Assembly (NCBI GenBank): GCA_934102055.1
Contig: CAKOSE010000011.1
Location: 1 to 34,335, forward strand
DNA length: 34,335 bases
From: an uncultured Bacilli bacterium
GTDB taxonomy: Bacteria > Bacillota_I > Bacilli_A > RF39 > UBA660
Reading direction: 5' to 3'
Made by a program: the position numbers and the translations under genes. Under the pieces are notes generated by a model. That model saw only the letters and a list, made by a program, of their open reading frames with translations, had not been told where the DNA came from and did no database searches. How positions within the stretch are numbered: the first letter of the stretch is position 1; each line of letters starts with the position of its first letter. Below, piece after piece: positions 7,596-15,735 of the stretch.

Positions 7596-8048
7596 TTATC
7601 CTTGTTTAATAGATTTTATCTCATAATGATCAACTTTATCTATATCATTTTCACTAATCAAAGACAAAGCTTTAAATCCATAAGTTTTACCTTTTTTTAC
7701 CTCATTAAGACCTGCAACAGCAACGCCAAGAACCTTATTCTTCTTATCATATAAATTAAAAGTTATAACAGTAAACTTCTTATCTGCACTTGCAGTTATA
7801 TTACCATTAACATAATAAGCCTTAGAGCCACCTTTATACCCATCAACAGTATAAGAACCATCATATTTTTCTATTCTACCAGAATGACCATTTGCAACTG
7901 TATAATCCTCATAAACAATAGTATTATCATAACTATTAAAAAACATAAAATAAATAGCAACAACAACAGCAATAACTGCAACTACAACACAAACAATCAT
8001 AACAGGTTTCTTACTAAAAAAATTCTTTACACCATCAATAAATTTCAT
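7596..8048 (-). CDS. Membrane-anchored FxLYD-domain protein
   Basis: A 150-aa protein with a cytoplasmic N-terminus, one transmembrane helix at about 16-38, and an extracellular beta-rich domain. Residues about 80-140 carry the FxLYD signature (VITFNLYDKKNKVLGVAVAGLNEVKKGKTYGFKA). FxLYD domains occur in envelope proteins of Gram-positives; no enzymatic role is known. The gene is 17 nt before sepF and likely shares its transcript, so a role near the division site is possible but unproven. The SD GGTGAG precedes the ATG. Confidence 0.75.
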   Translation of the reverse strand: MKFIDGVKNFFSKKPVMIVCVVVAVIAVVVAIYFMFFNSYDNTIVYEDYTVANGHSGRIEKYDGSYTVDGYKGGSKAYYVNGNITASADKKFTVITFNLYDKKNKVLGVAVAGLNEVKKGKTYGFKALSLISENDIDKVDHYEIKSIKQG

Positions 8049-8156
8049 AAATAGCTCACCCTTCTTAATCTAGAACACACAAAAAAATGAGATATCCTAT
8101 ATATAAATATAGTTTATCACAATTTTTTTTTCACATCAACATAAATATTAATTAAT

Positions 8157-8612
8157 TTACATGTTTTCTGCTTCTTGTTTACTCTTAAGTGCATATTTCT
8201 TCTTTTCTTCCATCATATATTCGGTAACCTTAGTCTCAATTTCATCAAGACTCCTCTTGCTAAGATTACTAACAAATACCTCTTCCTTAACAGTATCTAT
8301 TATAACCTTACCCCATATAAGCCCCGACACAACAGTTAAATCATTAAACATATCCGGAGTTATAGAATAAAGAAAATACCCAAAAAGCAGTCTATCATTA
8401 GCAATCAAAAGCCTCTTGTTAGTAATAACAAATACCGCTGTAGAAATTATATCATAAAACTCGTTATTTCTTTGGCCAACAAAAACATACTTAACCTCTT
8501 CCTCAGGATTAAGGTGCTGATCAATAATTTTACAATGTTTTTTTAATCTCCATGCAACAGTGGAAGGATATCTCCTCTTAAACCTTTTAGCCTCTTCATA
8601 AACAATACTCAC
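8157..8612 (-). CDS. Bacterial PH-domain-like protein
   Basis: A 151-aa cytosolic protein. Residues about 35-120 fit a bacterial PH-like fold: EEEVKYVFVGQ, then AVFVITNKRLLIA and a set of beta strands, closing with a helix (DEIETKVTEYMMEEKKKYA). The start is GTG at 8612, which overlaps the TAG stop of the upstream gene by one base (TAGTG). AAGGTG gives the SD at good spacing, so the two genes are translationally coupled. Family PH-like proteins are often linked to membranes or stress, but the specific job is unknown. About 110 nt of AT-rich DNA separates it from the FxLYD gene. Confidence 0.65.
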   Translation of the reverse strand: MSIVYEEAKRFKRRYPSTVAWRLKKHCKIIDQHLNPEEEVKYVFVGQRNNEFYDIISTAVFVITNKRLLIANDRLLFGYFLYSITPDMFNDLTVVSGLIWGKVIIDTVKEEVFVSNLSKRSLDEIETKVTEYMMEEKKKYALKSKQEAENM

Positions 8613-9310
8613 TATATCACCTTATTATCCTTTAAAAACTTAACAAGTTCACTAGTTTCAACATATCCATTAAGCACATTAATTCTCTTACCATCCTTGT
8701 ATAATAAGTTAAGAGGAGTACCCCACTCATTCTTAGACATATAATCATCTGTAGCAATTAACTCATTACTCTCATCCTGAGAAAAATTAGCAATATCTAG
8801 ATAATAAATAACATAATTATAATCCCTCAAAGATTCCTTAATAGAAGTCTTAAACTTTTGACAATAAGAACAATTTTCACTTCCTATAAACATAAAATTA
8901 TATCCATCTTCCTTAATAATTTCCTTATACTCATCTAAAGTAACAGAAACATAATTCTTATAAATACCTTCCCTAGCAAGATCTCTCTTAAACTCATAAG
9001 TCTTATCACAAGCACTATCAAAAACTACTTTACCATCCTTATACTCATAAAAAGTATTCTCATCTAAATCAAGTTTAATCTTATCAGAATCAACAAGACC
9101 AATCTCAATATCAGAATCCTTAGCAATTTCCTTAAGTTCCTTCCTCAAAGATACATCCCCATAGAAAACATATCCTCCCTTATCTACTATCTTAGAATAA
9201 TCACTCTTCGATATAAGTTCAACACTTTTACTACCAGAAGCAACAAAAGCAAGAACAAAAACAATTACAATGATTACAGTAACTATCAAAGTCTTTACAT
9301 ATTTATTCAT
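8612..9310 (-). CDS. Membrane-anchored thioredoxin-like protein
   Basis: A 232-aa protein with an N-terminal signal anchor (residues 7-26) and an outward-facing domain. Residues about 122-228 form a thioredoxin-like domain with redox motif C147-S-Y-C150 (SENCSYCQKF) and a cis-Pro loop (GTPLNLLYKDG). Residues 30-110 are a second, less clear thioredoxin-fold-like region without CxxC; a lone Cys101 lies there. It probably handles thiols of exported proteins. It is the first gene of the leftward cluster, has an AGGAGGG SD, and is coupled to the PH-like gene downstream. Confidence 0.75.
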   Translation of the reverse strand: MNKYVKTLIVTVIIVIVFVLAFVASGSKSVELISKSDYSKIVDKGGYVFYGDVSLRKELKEIAKDSDIEIGLVDSDKIKLDLDENTFYEYKDGKVVFDSACDKTYEFKRDLAREGIYKNYVSVTLDEYKEIIKEDGYNFMFIGSENCSYCQKFKTSIKESLRDYNYVIYYLDIANFSQDESNELIATDDYMSKNEWGTPLNLLYKDGKRINVLNGYVETSELVKFLKDNKVI

Positions 9311-9329
9311 AAACTTCCCTCCTAAATAA

Positions 9330-9359
9330 TTTATAACACTATTCTAACATAACTAGCAA
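9330..9359 (-). promoter_or_regulatory. Promoter of the thioredoxin-like gene
   Basis: Minus-strand TTGCTA (9354-9359), an 18-nt spacer and TATAAA (9330-9335) sit about 20 nt before the start codon. Confidence 0.5.
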
Positions 9360-9388
9360 GAAATAGTAAATATTTAAAAAGCCTTTTG

Positions 9389-9417
9389 TTGAAAAATATC
9401 AATTTTTATGGTACAAT
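9389..9417 (+). promoter_or_regulatory. Promoter of the CFI-box-like gene
   Basis: TTGAAA (9389-9394), a 17-nt spacer and TACAAT (9412-9417) form a good promoter. It overlaps the ATG at 9408, which rules that ATG out and supports the start at 9444. Confidence 0.7.
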
Positions 9418-9443
9418 ACAGAAATAAAAAAGGAGGTGCAAAT

Positions 9444-9986
9444 ATGCAATGTGATTTTCTAGATTGGAATGGTGGCATATTCGGAGGTTATTACTGTTCA
9501 AAGAAAAAAGATTATGTAGATAGCTCAACAAGAAACAGATATTGCGATAATTCATTAGCATACAGAAATTGTCCAATATATACACAAAGAGATACAGGGT
9601 GTTATCTTACAACTTGTATGTGTTACATATTAGGATACAAAGACCATTGCAAAACATTAGACAGTCTAAGAAACTTTAGAGACTCATACATGAAAAATGA
9701 AGAAGAATTACAACCTTTATTAGAAGATTACGATACAGTAGGCCCATTAATCTGTGAAAAAATGCTAGAAGATGATAATAAAACAAGAACCGCACACATC
9801 ATGCTAGCAGAATACATAACCCCTGCTATTAATTGTATAGAAAATAACGAATATGAAACAGCAATAGAAATATATAAAACAATGACAACAGACTTAATGG
9901 ATCACTATCAACTTGACAAAAGTCTTCTATCTCAAGAAAAACTAACAATAAACAAACAAAGAAAAATGAAACTACAAACAACATAG
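9444..9986 (+). CDS. Cys-rich CFI-box-like cytosolic protein, function unknown
   Basis: 180 aa from ATG 9444, chosen because AAGGAGGTG lies 6 nt upstream. The N-terminal third has four spaced cysteines (C3, C18, C34, C43, the last in NCPIY), which could bind metal. Residues 52-80 (GCYLTTCMCYILGYKD... LRNFRDSYM) resemble the CFI-box motif (CFIATAAYG...LRxFRD). The rest is helical. There is no signal peptide, so the protein is predicted cytosolic. It is a single-gene unit inserted divergently between the division cluster and rluD, with its own promoter and a strong terminator. I know of no established role for the family. Confidence 0.7.
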   Translation: MQCDFLDWNGGIFGGYYCSKKKDYVDSSTRNRYCDNSLAYRNCPIYTQRDTGCYLTTCMCYILGYKDHCKTLDSLRNFRDSYMKNEEELQPLLEDYDTVGPLICEKMLEDDNKTRTAHIMLAEYITPAINCIENNEYETAIEIYKTMTTDLMDHYQLDKSLLSQEKLTINKQRKMKLQTT

Positions 9987-9996
9987 TTTCATTTTT
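9962..9996. terminator. Bidirectional terminator between the CFI-box-like and rluD-type genes
   Basis: Perfect 13-bp arms at 9962-9974 and 9984-9996 with a 9-nt loop, A-rich on one side and T-rich on the other. It serves the two convergent genes; the plus-strand stop codon lies inside it. Confidence 0.85.
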
Positions 9997-10881
9997 TTAT
10001 TTAAAACTTTCTAAAATAGACTCAAACTCTTTCGGAGGAAGCACCTCAAAGAAAAGTTCCTTACCAGTAACAGGATGAATAAACCTAATACTCTTAGAAT
10101 GCAACATTTGTCCAAAATCATTAATTATCTTTCTTCTTCCATAAACAGGATCATTAACAATAGGATGACCAATATATTCCATATGTACCCTTATTTGATG
10201 AGTTCTACCAGTATCCAGTTTACACTCAAGTAAAGTAACCTCTTTTAATCTTTCAATAACCCTAAAATGAGTAATAGAATTCTTTGAGTTTATATCCGTA
10301 ACAGTATATTTTTGTCTATTATTAAAATCTCTTCCAATCGGAGCATCTATTGTTCCCTTTTCATGCCTAACTACTCCCCAAACTAAAGCCAAATACTTTC
10401 TTTCAAGCTTTCTTTCTCTAATCATATTAGATAAAGCCTCATGAACACTATCATTCTTAGCAACTACCATAAGTCCACTAGTATCTTTATCAAGTCTATG
10501 CACAATTCCAGGTCTTATACTTTTAGACTTTGAAATACTATTAAAATGATACATCAGTCCATTAACTAACGTATGAGAATAATTACCAACTGCAGGATGC
10601 ACAACAACCCCGCTTTTCTTATTAATTATAGCAAGATAATCATCTTCATAAACAATATCAAGATCCATTTTTTCAGGAACTATATCAATATTTTCTTCAA
10701 TAATATCTTCAAAAACAATAACATCATCAATCTTAACTTTATAACTAGGAGATACCTTCTTACCATTAACAAAAACACCACTATCTTTTATCAACTTAGA
10801 AACTTTACTTCTAGAATAATCAGTTTCCAAAGAAAGATATGCATCTATTCTAATATTATCTTTATTTACTACTAATTCCAT
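9997..10881 (-). CDS. rluD: RluA/RluD-family 23S rRNA pseudouridine synthase
   Basis: 294 aa from ATG 10881, chosen because GAGAGGTG lies 6 nt upstream; the longer GTG 10890 would overlap that SD. An S4 RNA-binding domain spans residues about 12-60 and the RluA catalytic domain about 75-285, with HRLDKDTSG at 128-136 (catalytic D131). The enzyme isomerises uridines in large-subunit rRNA. The rluD name follows the position after lspA, as in Bacillus (ylyB); exact target sites cannot be read from sequence. It overlaps the end of lspA by 20 nt, so translation is coupled. Confidence 0.92.
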   Translation of the reverse strand: MELVVNKDNIRIDAYLSLETDYSRSKVSKLIKDSGVFVNGKKVSPSYKVKIDDVIVFEDIIEENIDIVPEKMDLDIVYEDDYLAIINKKSGVVVHPAVGNYSHTLVNGLMYHFNSISKSKSIRPGIVHRLDKDTSGLMVVAKNDSVHEALSNMIRERKLERKYLALVWGVVRHEKGTIDAPIGRDFNNRQKYTVTDINSKNSITHFRVIERLKEVTLLECKLDTGRTHQIRVHMEYIGHPIVNDPVYGRRKIINDFGQMLHSKSIRFIHPVTGKELFFEVLPPKEFESILESFK

Positions 10882-11323
10882 GCTTTTCACCTCTCAAATA
10901 ATCAATTAAATACAAAACAATTCCGCAACATATAAACACATCTGCAAAGTTAAACACAGGAAACATATATCCAAATATATTAAAACTCAAAAAATCAACA
11001 ACCTTACCATAAAAAATTCTATCAAATAAATTACCAACTATTCCTCCAATTAATAAAGAAACAGAAACTAAACCTAATCTAGTTTTAATAGCAGGAATGA
11101 TACTTTTTACTATGTAAAATAAAACAAAAATAGCAATAATTATCAAAATAAACTGATAACCTCTAAAAGAAGAAAACGCAGCACCATCATTCATAACCAT
11201 ATCAATATCAAAGAAACCATCAATAATAGTGATAGGATAATTATCAAAAGACTTAACAAAAACTTTTGTCAACAAATCAATTAAAAAAAAGATAACACTA
11301 ATAAAAAAAATCTTTCTTTTCAC
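10862..11323 (-). CDS. lspA: Lipoprotein signal peptidase (signal peptidase II)
   Basis: A 153-aa integral membrane aspartyl protease that removes signal peptides from diacylglyceryl-modified prolipoproteins. It shows four hydrophobic helices and the family motifs NDGAAFS (45-51), GGIVGNLFDR (93-102, catalytic D101), VVDFL (108-112) and FPVFNFADVFI (121-131, catalytic D128). The start is GTG at 11323 with GGTGA upstream. It is coupled to rluD. Length is normal for the family. Confidence 0.97.
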   Translation of the reverse strand: MKRKIFFISVIFFLIDLLTKVFVKSFDNYPITIIDGFFDIDMVMNDGAAFSSFRGYQFILIIIAIFVLFYIVKSIIPAIKTRLGLVSVSLLIGGIVGNLFDRIFYGKVVDFLSFNIFGYMFPVFNFADVFICCGIVLYLIDYLRGEKHGISSK

Positions 11324-11338
11324 AAAATCACCAAAAAT

Positions 11339-11344
11339 ATTATA
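11339..11344 (-). promoter_or_regulatory. Extended -10 of the lspA-rluD promoter
   Basis: Minus-strand TGCTATAAT (TATAAT at 11339-11344) is an extended -10 just upstream of lspA, with a weak -35 (TTTATG) at 17-nt spacing. Confidence 0.55.
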
Positions 11345-11448
11345 GCATGTATCATATTAAACATAAAGATTTTAAACACTAAAATTTTAATTTCTCATAC
11401 TTTAATTACCATAAAAACAAATAATAAATATAGATTATATAAAACAAT

Positions 11449-11670
11449 CTACATCCTAACCAAAATGACATCTTCCCCTATTCTCTCAATTTTATCCCAA
11501 GATATTTCAGTTTCCTGATCATTACCACGAAATTTAAAAAACTTTTTATTTTCCTCCAATACAAGAGAAATAAGTCTCCCACTAGCATCCAGTTTTACAT
11601 CAATGATATTTCCAATTTTCTTTCCATTCAAATTAACTATATCTTTATATTGAAGCTCAGATAAACGCAT
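11449..11670 (-). CDS. YlmC/YmxH-family PRC-barrel protein
   Basis: A 73-aa protein beginning MRLSELQYKDIVN with the PRC-barrel pattern of the YlmC/YmxH family (LNGKKIGNIIDVKLDASGRLISLVLEE). I chose ATG 11670 over the GTG nine bases upstream because AATAGGTG precedes it at proper spacing. Members occur widely in Firmicutes, often near division or sporulation genes; their biochemical role is not settled. It sits alone upstream of the lspA promoter. A weak AT-rich hairpin (TAGATT/AATCTA at 11431-11451) overlaps its stop. Confidence 0.8.
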   Translation of the reverse strand: MRLSELQYKDIVNLNGKKIGNIIDVKLDASGRLISLVLEENKKFFKFRGNDQETEISWDKIERIGEDVILVRM

Positions 11671-11679
11671 ACATCTCAC

Positions 11680-11975
11680 CTATTAAATTTTATTATTAAA
11701 AAAAAGAAACATAACTACTAAAGCTATATTTCAAAAATATATTTTATCTTAAATTATTCATCTCTTCTGTTAATAAACCTATACATTCAGCTATTAAATT
11801 AATATCTAATTTTTTATTTAACATCTTCTATGCTTGCTCTTTTTACACCCTTTATATACTCTCACCCTTATATACCTTAAATAATTTCTCATTATCTTCT
11901 TTGTTAAAGACTAACATTAATTTATCTAAAACACTTAATCATCTCAAACATTACAAAGTATATAAACTTATTTTT
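11680..11975. other. Gene-poor gap with possible gene remnants
   Basis: About 300 nt without a credible gene. On the minus strand short reading frames can be read, for example 11744-11824 (MLNKKLDINLIAECIGLLTE...) and a stretch near 11910 (DKLMLVFNKEDNEKLFKVYK). They are in different frames, have no good SD and are separated by stops. They could be the decayed end of a small protein gene, or chance in AT-rich DNA. I see no RNA gene or clear terminator here. Confidence 0.35.
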
Positions 11976-13223
11976 TTAATCTAGTATTTCTGTTATTGCT
12001 TTCATTACTCCTAATTTACCATATTCATAAGTTAATGCCCCTTGTTGATAGGCTACATATGGTTCTCTATATGGACCATCACACGATAATTCTATTGTCG
12101 CTCCTTGAATAAATGTTCCTGCAGCCATTATTACTTTATCTCCATATCCAGGCATCTCATCTGGAATTGGTTTTACATACGAATCTATTGCAGATGCCAT
12201 TTGAATTCCACCACAATATCTTACTTGTTTATCAGGATTATTAAAAATTATTGCTTCAACTATATCTGCCCTCTTATCACTATATTTTGGTTCCACTTCA
12301 TAACCAAGTTTTTCCAATAAATAAGCCGCTAAAGTTGCCGTCTTTACACTAGAATTTACTACAGACGGAGCCATATATAATCCTTGTAAGATATTTCTAT
12401 TCATATCTAAAGTAGCTCCTATATCCTTGCCCTCTCCTGGAATAGCTAACCTTTCACTAGCTAGATAAACTAAATCCCTTCTACCAGCAATATATCCTCC
12501 ATTAGGAACTATTCCTGCACCTAAATTCTTAATAAGAGACCCTACCATTATATCTGCACCAACTTCTAAAGGAGTTACCTCTTCCACAAACTCACAATAA
12601 CAATTATCAACCATTATTATCACGTCTTTTGATACTTTTCTTATTTCTTCTATCACTTTTTTTATCATATCTACTGTTATACTTTTTCTATTTGAATACC
12701 CCTTTGATCTTTGAATTTCTATTAACTTTATCTTTTCTTTTTTCAAAACCTCTTTAATCTTATCAGTATCAAACTCATTATTCACTAAATCCACTTGTTT
12801 ATAATTTACTCCATATGATTTTAAACTACTAGGATTATCTCTTAACCCTATTACCTCATGCAATGTATCATAAGGAGTTCCTGTAATACTAAGCATCATA
12901 TCACCTGGTCTTAAATTAGCAAATAAACATACTGTAAGAGCATGAGTCCCTGAGACAAATTGTCCCCTTACTAAAGCATCTTCTGCACCAAGCACCTCAC
13001 TATAAATTTTATCTATCTTTTCTCTTCCTACATCATTATAACCATATCCATTTGTCCCATATAAATCATTTGTAGATATATTATTATTTATAAAAGCATT
13101 TAAAACCTTTGTCGTATTCTTTAAGCATATTTCATCATATTTATCAAATATTTCCTTTAAAGCACCTTCTGCTTCATTTGTCATTCTTATTACTTTATCA
13201 CTTATTATTAACTCTTTATTCAT
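11976..13223 (-). CDS. Methionine gamma-lyase-family PLP enzyme (YnbB/aluminium-resistance family)
   Basis: A 415-aa fold-type I PLP enzyme of the Met_gamma_lyase (PF06838) family. Features seen: GTNGYGYNDVGREKID (57-71), the cofactor loop GQFVSGTHAL (87-96), Asp in MVDNCYCEF (D206) and the likely Schiff-base Lys in VGSLIKNLGAG (K232). Family annotations range from Met gamma-lyase to cystathionine-lyase-like, and the true substrate is not defined by sequence. Its ATG overlaps the TGA stop of the SDR gene (ATGA), so the two are coupled. In many Firmicutes this gene sits near glnR or hfq, so the SDR pairing here is unusual. Confidence 0.85.
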   Translation of the reverse strand: MNKELIISDKVIRMTNEAEGALKEIFDKYDEICLKNTTKVLNAFINNNISTNDLYGTNGYGYNDVGREKIDKIYSEVLGAEDALVRGQFVSGTHALTVCLFANLRPGDMMLSITGTPYDTLHEVIGLRDNPSSLKSYGVNYKQVDLVNNEFDTDKIKEVLKKEKIKLIEIQRSKGYSNRKSITVDMIKKVIEEIRKVSKDVIIMVDNCYCEFVEEVTPLEVGADIMVGSLIKNLGAGIVPNGGYIAGRRDLVYLASERLAIPGEGKDIGATLDMNRNILQGLYMAPSVVNSSVKTATLAAYLLEKLGYEVEPKYSDKRADIVEAIIFNNPDKQVRYCGGIQMASAIDSYVKPIPDEMPGYGDKVIMAAGTFIQGATIELSCDGPYREPYVAYQQGALTYEYGKLGVMKAITEILD

Positions 13224-13963
13224 AGTGTCCCTCCATTCACCTTTATTATTTCACCATTCACATAACTTGCTTTATCACTCGCTAAAAAAAGTACCACATT
13301 TGATATTTCCTGCGTCTCTGCAAATCTTTTTAATAAAATACCTTGTGATATATCACATCTCTGCAAATCATCTAGTTCCTTATTCATGTCCGTATTTGTC
13401 CAACCAGGACACACACAATTTACATTTATATAAGGTGCATAATACTTTGCCATATTATGTGTTAAAGATATTACTCCTGCTTTTGAAGCATCATATTCAC
13501 AACTTTCAGGATATCCATTATCTAAACCATTATCACTAGCTATATTTATTATCTTTCCCTTTTTATTCTCTAACATCATTTCTCCAACATATTTTGTCAC
13601 CAAATAAGTTCCTATCAAATTTACTTCCAAAACCTTTCTAAAATCATCATAAGTCTTCTCATTAAATAACGTATCATTACATACTCCAGCATTATTTATC
13701 AAAATATCTATTCTGTTATACTTTTCTTTTACCTCATCAATCATTTCTTTTACTTCATCTTCATTTGATATATTACACTTTATTAAAAGTGGTGATGTAT
13801 TATATTTTTCTTTTATTTCATTTTCTAACAATAAAGCCTTTTCTTTACTAGTATTATAATTAATTATAACATTGGCACCCTCTTTTGATAAATCTAATGC
13901 TATCTGCCTACCTATTCCTTTACTTGAGCCAGTTACCAAAACTACCATATCCTTAAAATTCAT
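13220..13963 (-). CDS. Short-chain dehydrogenase/reductase (FabG-like)
   Basis: A 247-aa classical SDR with the NAD(P)-binding TGSSKGIG (11-18), LINNAG, and the catalytic Ser/Tyr/Lys set (ASDN...CEYDASKAG, with YxxxK). The C-terminal GEIIKVNGG matches FabG-type enzymes. There is no fatty-acid gene nearby, so the substrate cannot be assigned. The SD (AAGGAGGAG) and promoter are strong. It is the first gene of a two-gene unit with the PLP enzyme, suggesting the two act on related metabolites; that link is inference. Confidence 0.85.
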   Translation of the reverse strand: MNFKDMVVLVTGSSKGIGRQIALDLSKEGANVIINYNTSKEKALLLENEIKEKYNTSPLLIKCNISNEDEVKEMIDEVKEKYNRIDILINNAGVCNDTLFNEKTYDDFRKVLEVNLIGTYLVTKYVGEMMLENKKGKIINIASDNGLDNGYPESCEYDASKAGVISLTHNMAKYYAPYINVNCVCPGWTNTDMNKELDDLQRCDISQGILLKRFAETQEISNVVLFLASDKASYVNGEIIKVNGGTL

Positions 13964-13984
13964 AAGACTCCTCCTTAGTGATAA

Positions 13985-14013
13985 ATTATAATTGAAATTA
14001 ATAAAAAATACAA
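13985..14013 (-). promoter_or_regulatory. Promoter of the SDR/PLP-enzyme unit
   Basis: Minus-strand TTGTAT (14008-14013), a 17-nt spacer and perfect TATAAT (13985-13990), 21 nt upstream of the start codon. Confidence 0.7.
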
Positions 14014-14106
14014 GTTGACAGTTTTCTGTAAAGTAAGCTTGTTTTTCTTCTTTTTTGGGTATATTAATGATATCATATGATAGTATTTATACAAGGAGGG
14101 ATATAA

Positions 14107-15024
14107 ATGAAATTTTTAGAAAATCTAAGCAAAACACTTTCAGATATGATTGGAATAAATGACAACACCATCTTTTTAATTATATCTAGTATTATCGTAA
14201 TTATTATTATTGATCTAATCTCAAAAGGAATTATATTCTTAAATACTGAATTTAACAAAAACGAAAGAAATCTTTACTTATTCAATAAAAAAACTAAAAT
14301 AACAAAATTTATTATCCTAATGATTGCTCTTCTTATTATTTGGGAAAAGAAAATACCTAATCTCATTACCCTAGTTAGTTTCGTAAGTGCTGCTACTACT
14401 TTTGCAGTTAGAGACATTATCCTTAACTTTTGTGCAGGAATATATATTACCCTAAAAAAACCCTTTAAAATCGAAGATAGAATAGAAGTAAGTGATGTAA
14501 ACGGGGGCATAATCGGAGATGTTGTTAATATAAATACTCTTAACTTTGAAATTCTTGAAGTGAAAAACAAAGAAAATGGAGAACAGTCAACAGGAATAAT
14601 TGTTCAAATACCAAATTCTAAAATATTTACTAATGCAATCAAAAATTATACAAAAGCTTTTAAATATGTATGGGAAGAACTAGAAATAAAAATTCGTCTA
14701 GATGGAGATATTGAACAAAACAAAAAAGTACTATATGATATAGTTAATAGCAATGATATTGTTACTAAAATTCCAAAAAAAATGAAAGAACAACTTAATA
14801 CCGCTATCAGCGATTATAGAATTTACTATAATAACTTATCACCATTTATTTACACTAAACTAACCGAAGATTACATTGTTCTAACAATTAGGTATTTATC
14901 TCACCCTAAAAAATCAAGAAACATCGAAAGTCAAATATGGACACAAATCTATGAAAAAGCTAAAGCAGGAGAACTCGACTTATATACAACTAGCAAACTA
15001 TACAAAGAAAAAGATAATTCGTAA
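14107..15024 (+). CDS. MscS-family mechanosensitive ion channel
   Basis: A 305-aa small-conductance mechanosensitive channel. Hydrophobic helices lie at about 19-47, 62-80 and 85-118. The third has the pore-lining small-residue pattern (VSFVSAATTFAVRDIILNF). It is followed by the MscS beta domain (KPFKIEDRIEVSDVNGGIIGDVVNINTLNFEI) and a cytoplasmic alpha-beta part. Such channels release solutes on hypo-osmotic shock. The SD AAGGAGGG is 6 nt before ATG. It stands alone and ends in a terminator shared with the convergent gene. Confidence 0.92.
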   Translation: MKFLENLSKTLSDMIGINDNTIFLIISSIIVIIIIDLISKGIIFLNTEFNKNERNLYLFNKKTKITKFIILMIALLIIWEKKIPNLITLVSFVSAATTFAVRDIILNFCAGIYITLKKPFKIEDRIEVSDVNGGIIGDVVNINTLNFEILEVKNKENGEQSTGIIVQIPNSKIFTNAIKNYTKAFKYVWEELEIKIRLDGDIEQNKKVLYDIVNSNDIVTKIPKKMKEQLNTAISDYRIYYNNLSPFIYTKLTEDYIVLTIRYLSHPKKSRNIESQIWTQIYEKAKAGELDLYTTSKLYKEKDNS

Positions 15025-15044
15025 TTATAAACGAATTATCTTTT
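15009..15044. terminator. Bidirectional terminator, mscS / CmpB-like gene
   Basis: Perfect 14-bp arms at 15009-15022 and 15031-15044 with an 8-nt loop. They are followed by a T-rich tract on the plus strand and preceded by an A-rich tract that serves the minus strand. Both stop codons lie in or next to it. Confidence 0.85.
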
Positions 15045-15609
15045 ATATTTTATTTCTAAACATCATAGTCAAAACTAAATCAATCAGTATAATAATACAT
15101 GACAAAGATGACATAGTATATATTTTCTTCTTCGGAGTCTTTGAAATTATCAAACATATTAAAGGTTCCACTATATAAATTAATAATAAACCTCCTATCC
15201 CAAACGTAAGTACCGATCTTAAACACACATATCCATCTATATTCAAAAATAACCCCGTATAATCCCACCAAGTTTTATGATATATCTCCCATAACAAATA
15301 ACCAGTTAGATATTCAAGTATTCCTGTTGACAACATTGCAAGCAAAAACACTACTAAAGGGTTCCTTTTAAATTTTTTAAGAAGTAATACCATCAAAGCT
15401 GCACCAAAACCATATACTGGAAGATATGGTCCATATAAAAAACCTCTGTTCACCAACTCATGATCAAACAATAAACAAAATATCTCTTCATATATATAAC
15501 CAACCACTGATCCCGCTAAAAATATCAATATATATAAACAAATAGTCTCCTTTTTATCAAACTTATATATAGTTCTATTTATTTTATTAAACCAACTTAA
15601 CATAAACAT
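15043..15609 (-). CDS. CmpB-family (putative ABC transporter type IV) membrane protein
   Basis: A 188-aa polytopic membrane protein of the PF06541 (ABC_trans_CmpB) type, with about five helices and the family blocks GSVVGYIYEEIFCLL, NRGFLYGPYLPVYGFGA, GILEYLTGYLLWEIY and WWDYTGLFLNIDGYVCLRS. Despite the family name no ABC ATPase is nearby and transport has not been shown for it. The SD is TAGGAGAG. Just upstream lies a structured RNA ending in a terminator (15673-15735), so this gene might be controlled by attenuation. Confidence 0.8.
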   Translation of the reverse strand: MFMLSWFNKINRTIYKFDKKETICLYILIFLAGSVVGYIYEEIFCLLFDHELVNRGFLYGPYLPVYGFGAALMVLLLKKFKRNPLVVFLLAMLSTGILEYLTGYLLWEIYHKTWWDYTGLFLNIDGYVCLRSVLTFGIGGLLLIYIVEPLICLIISKTPKKKIYTMSSLSCIIILIDLVLTMMFRNKI

Positions 15610-15672
15610 CTCTCCTATTATTAATTTACCACAAAAAGATATTTTTTAAAAGTTTATTTTTTATTAATTAAA

Positions 15673-15735
15673 CAAAAAGAGAGCTTTCACTCTCCATCTA
15701 TGTAAACGCGAGAACACCTCACGGGTCGCGTCTAA
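15673..15735 (-). ncRNA. Candidate small structured RNA or leader, class unknown
   Basis: Read leftward, a stem ACGCG/CGCGT (arms at about 15728-15732 and 15706-15710) encloses an inner ACC-CGTGA-GGT hairpin and an unpaired GTTCT. A short linker (TTTACATAGATG) follows. Then comes a 6-bp stem with a GAAA tetraloop (GAGAGT-GAAA-GCTCTC, 15679-15694) and a U-run, which is a textbook terminator. CATAAT at 15741-15746 could be the -10, with no good -35. The segment is locally much richer in G and C than its surroundings. I could not match it to a riboswitch class I know. It may be a free sRNA or an attenuator for the CmpB-like gene 64 nt downstream. Confidence 0.5.

Noticed and set aside
9408..9443. 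ATG 9408 as start of the CFI-box-like gene
   Set aside because: It lies inside the predicted -35/-10 promoter, whereas ATG 9444 has a strong SD.
14951..15271. Small frames on both strands around the mscS / CmpB-like junction
   Set aside because: They overlap two well-supported genes and a terminator and have no SD.
15673..15735. CRISPR, tRNA or known riboswitch (fluoride, preQ1, THF) at the GC-rich island
   Set aside because: There is no repeat-spacer pattern and no cloverleaf, and the conserved cores of these riboswitches do not fit.
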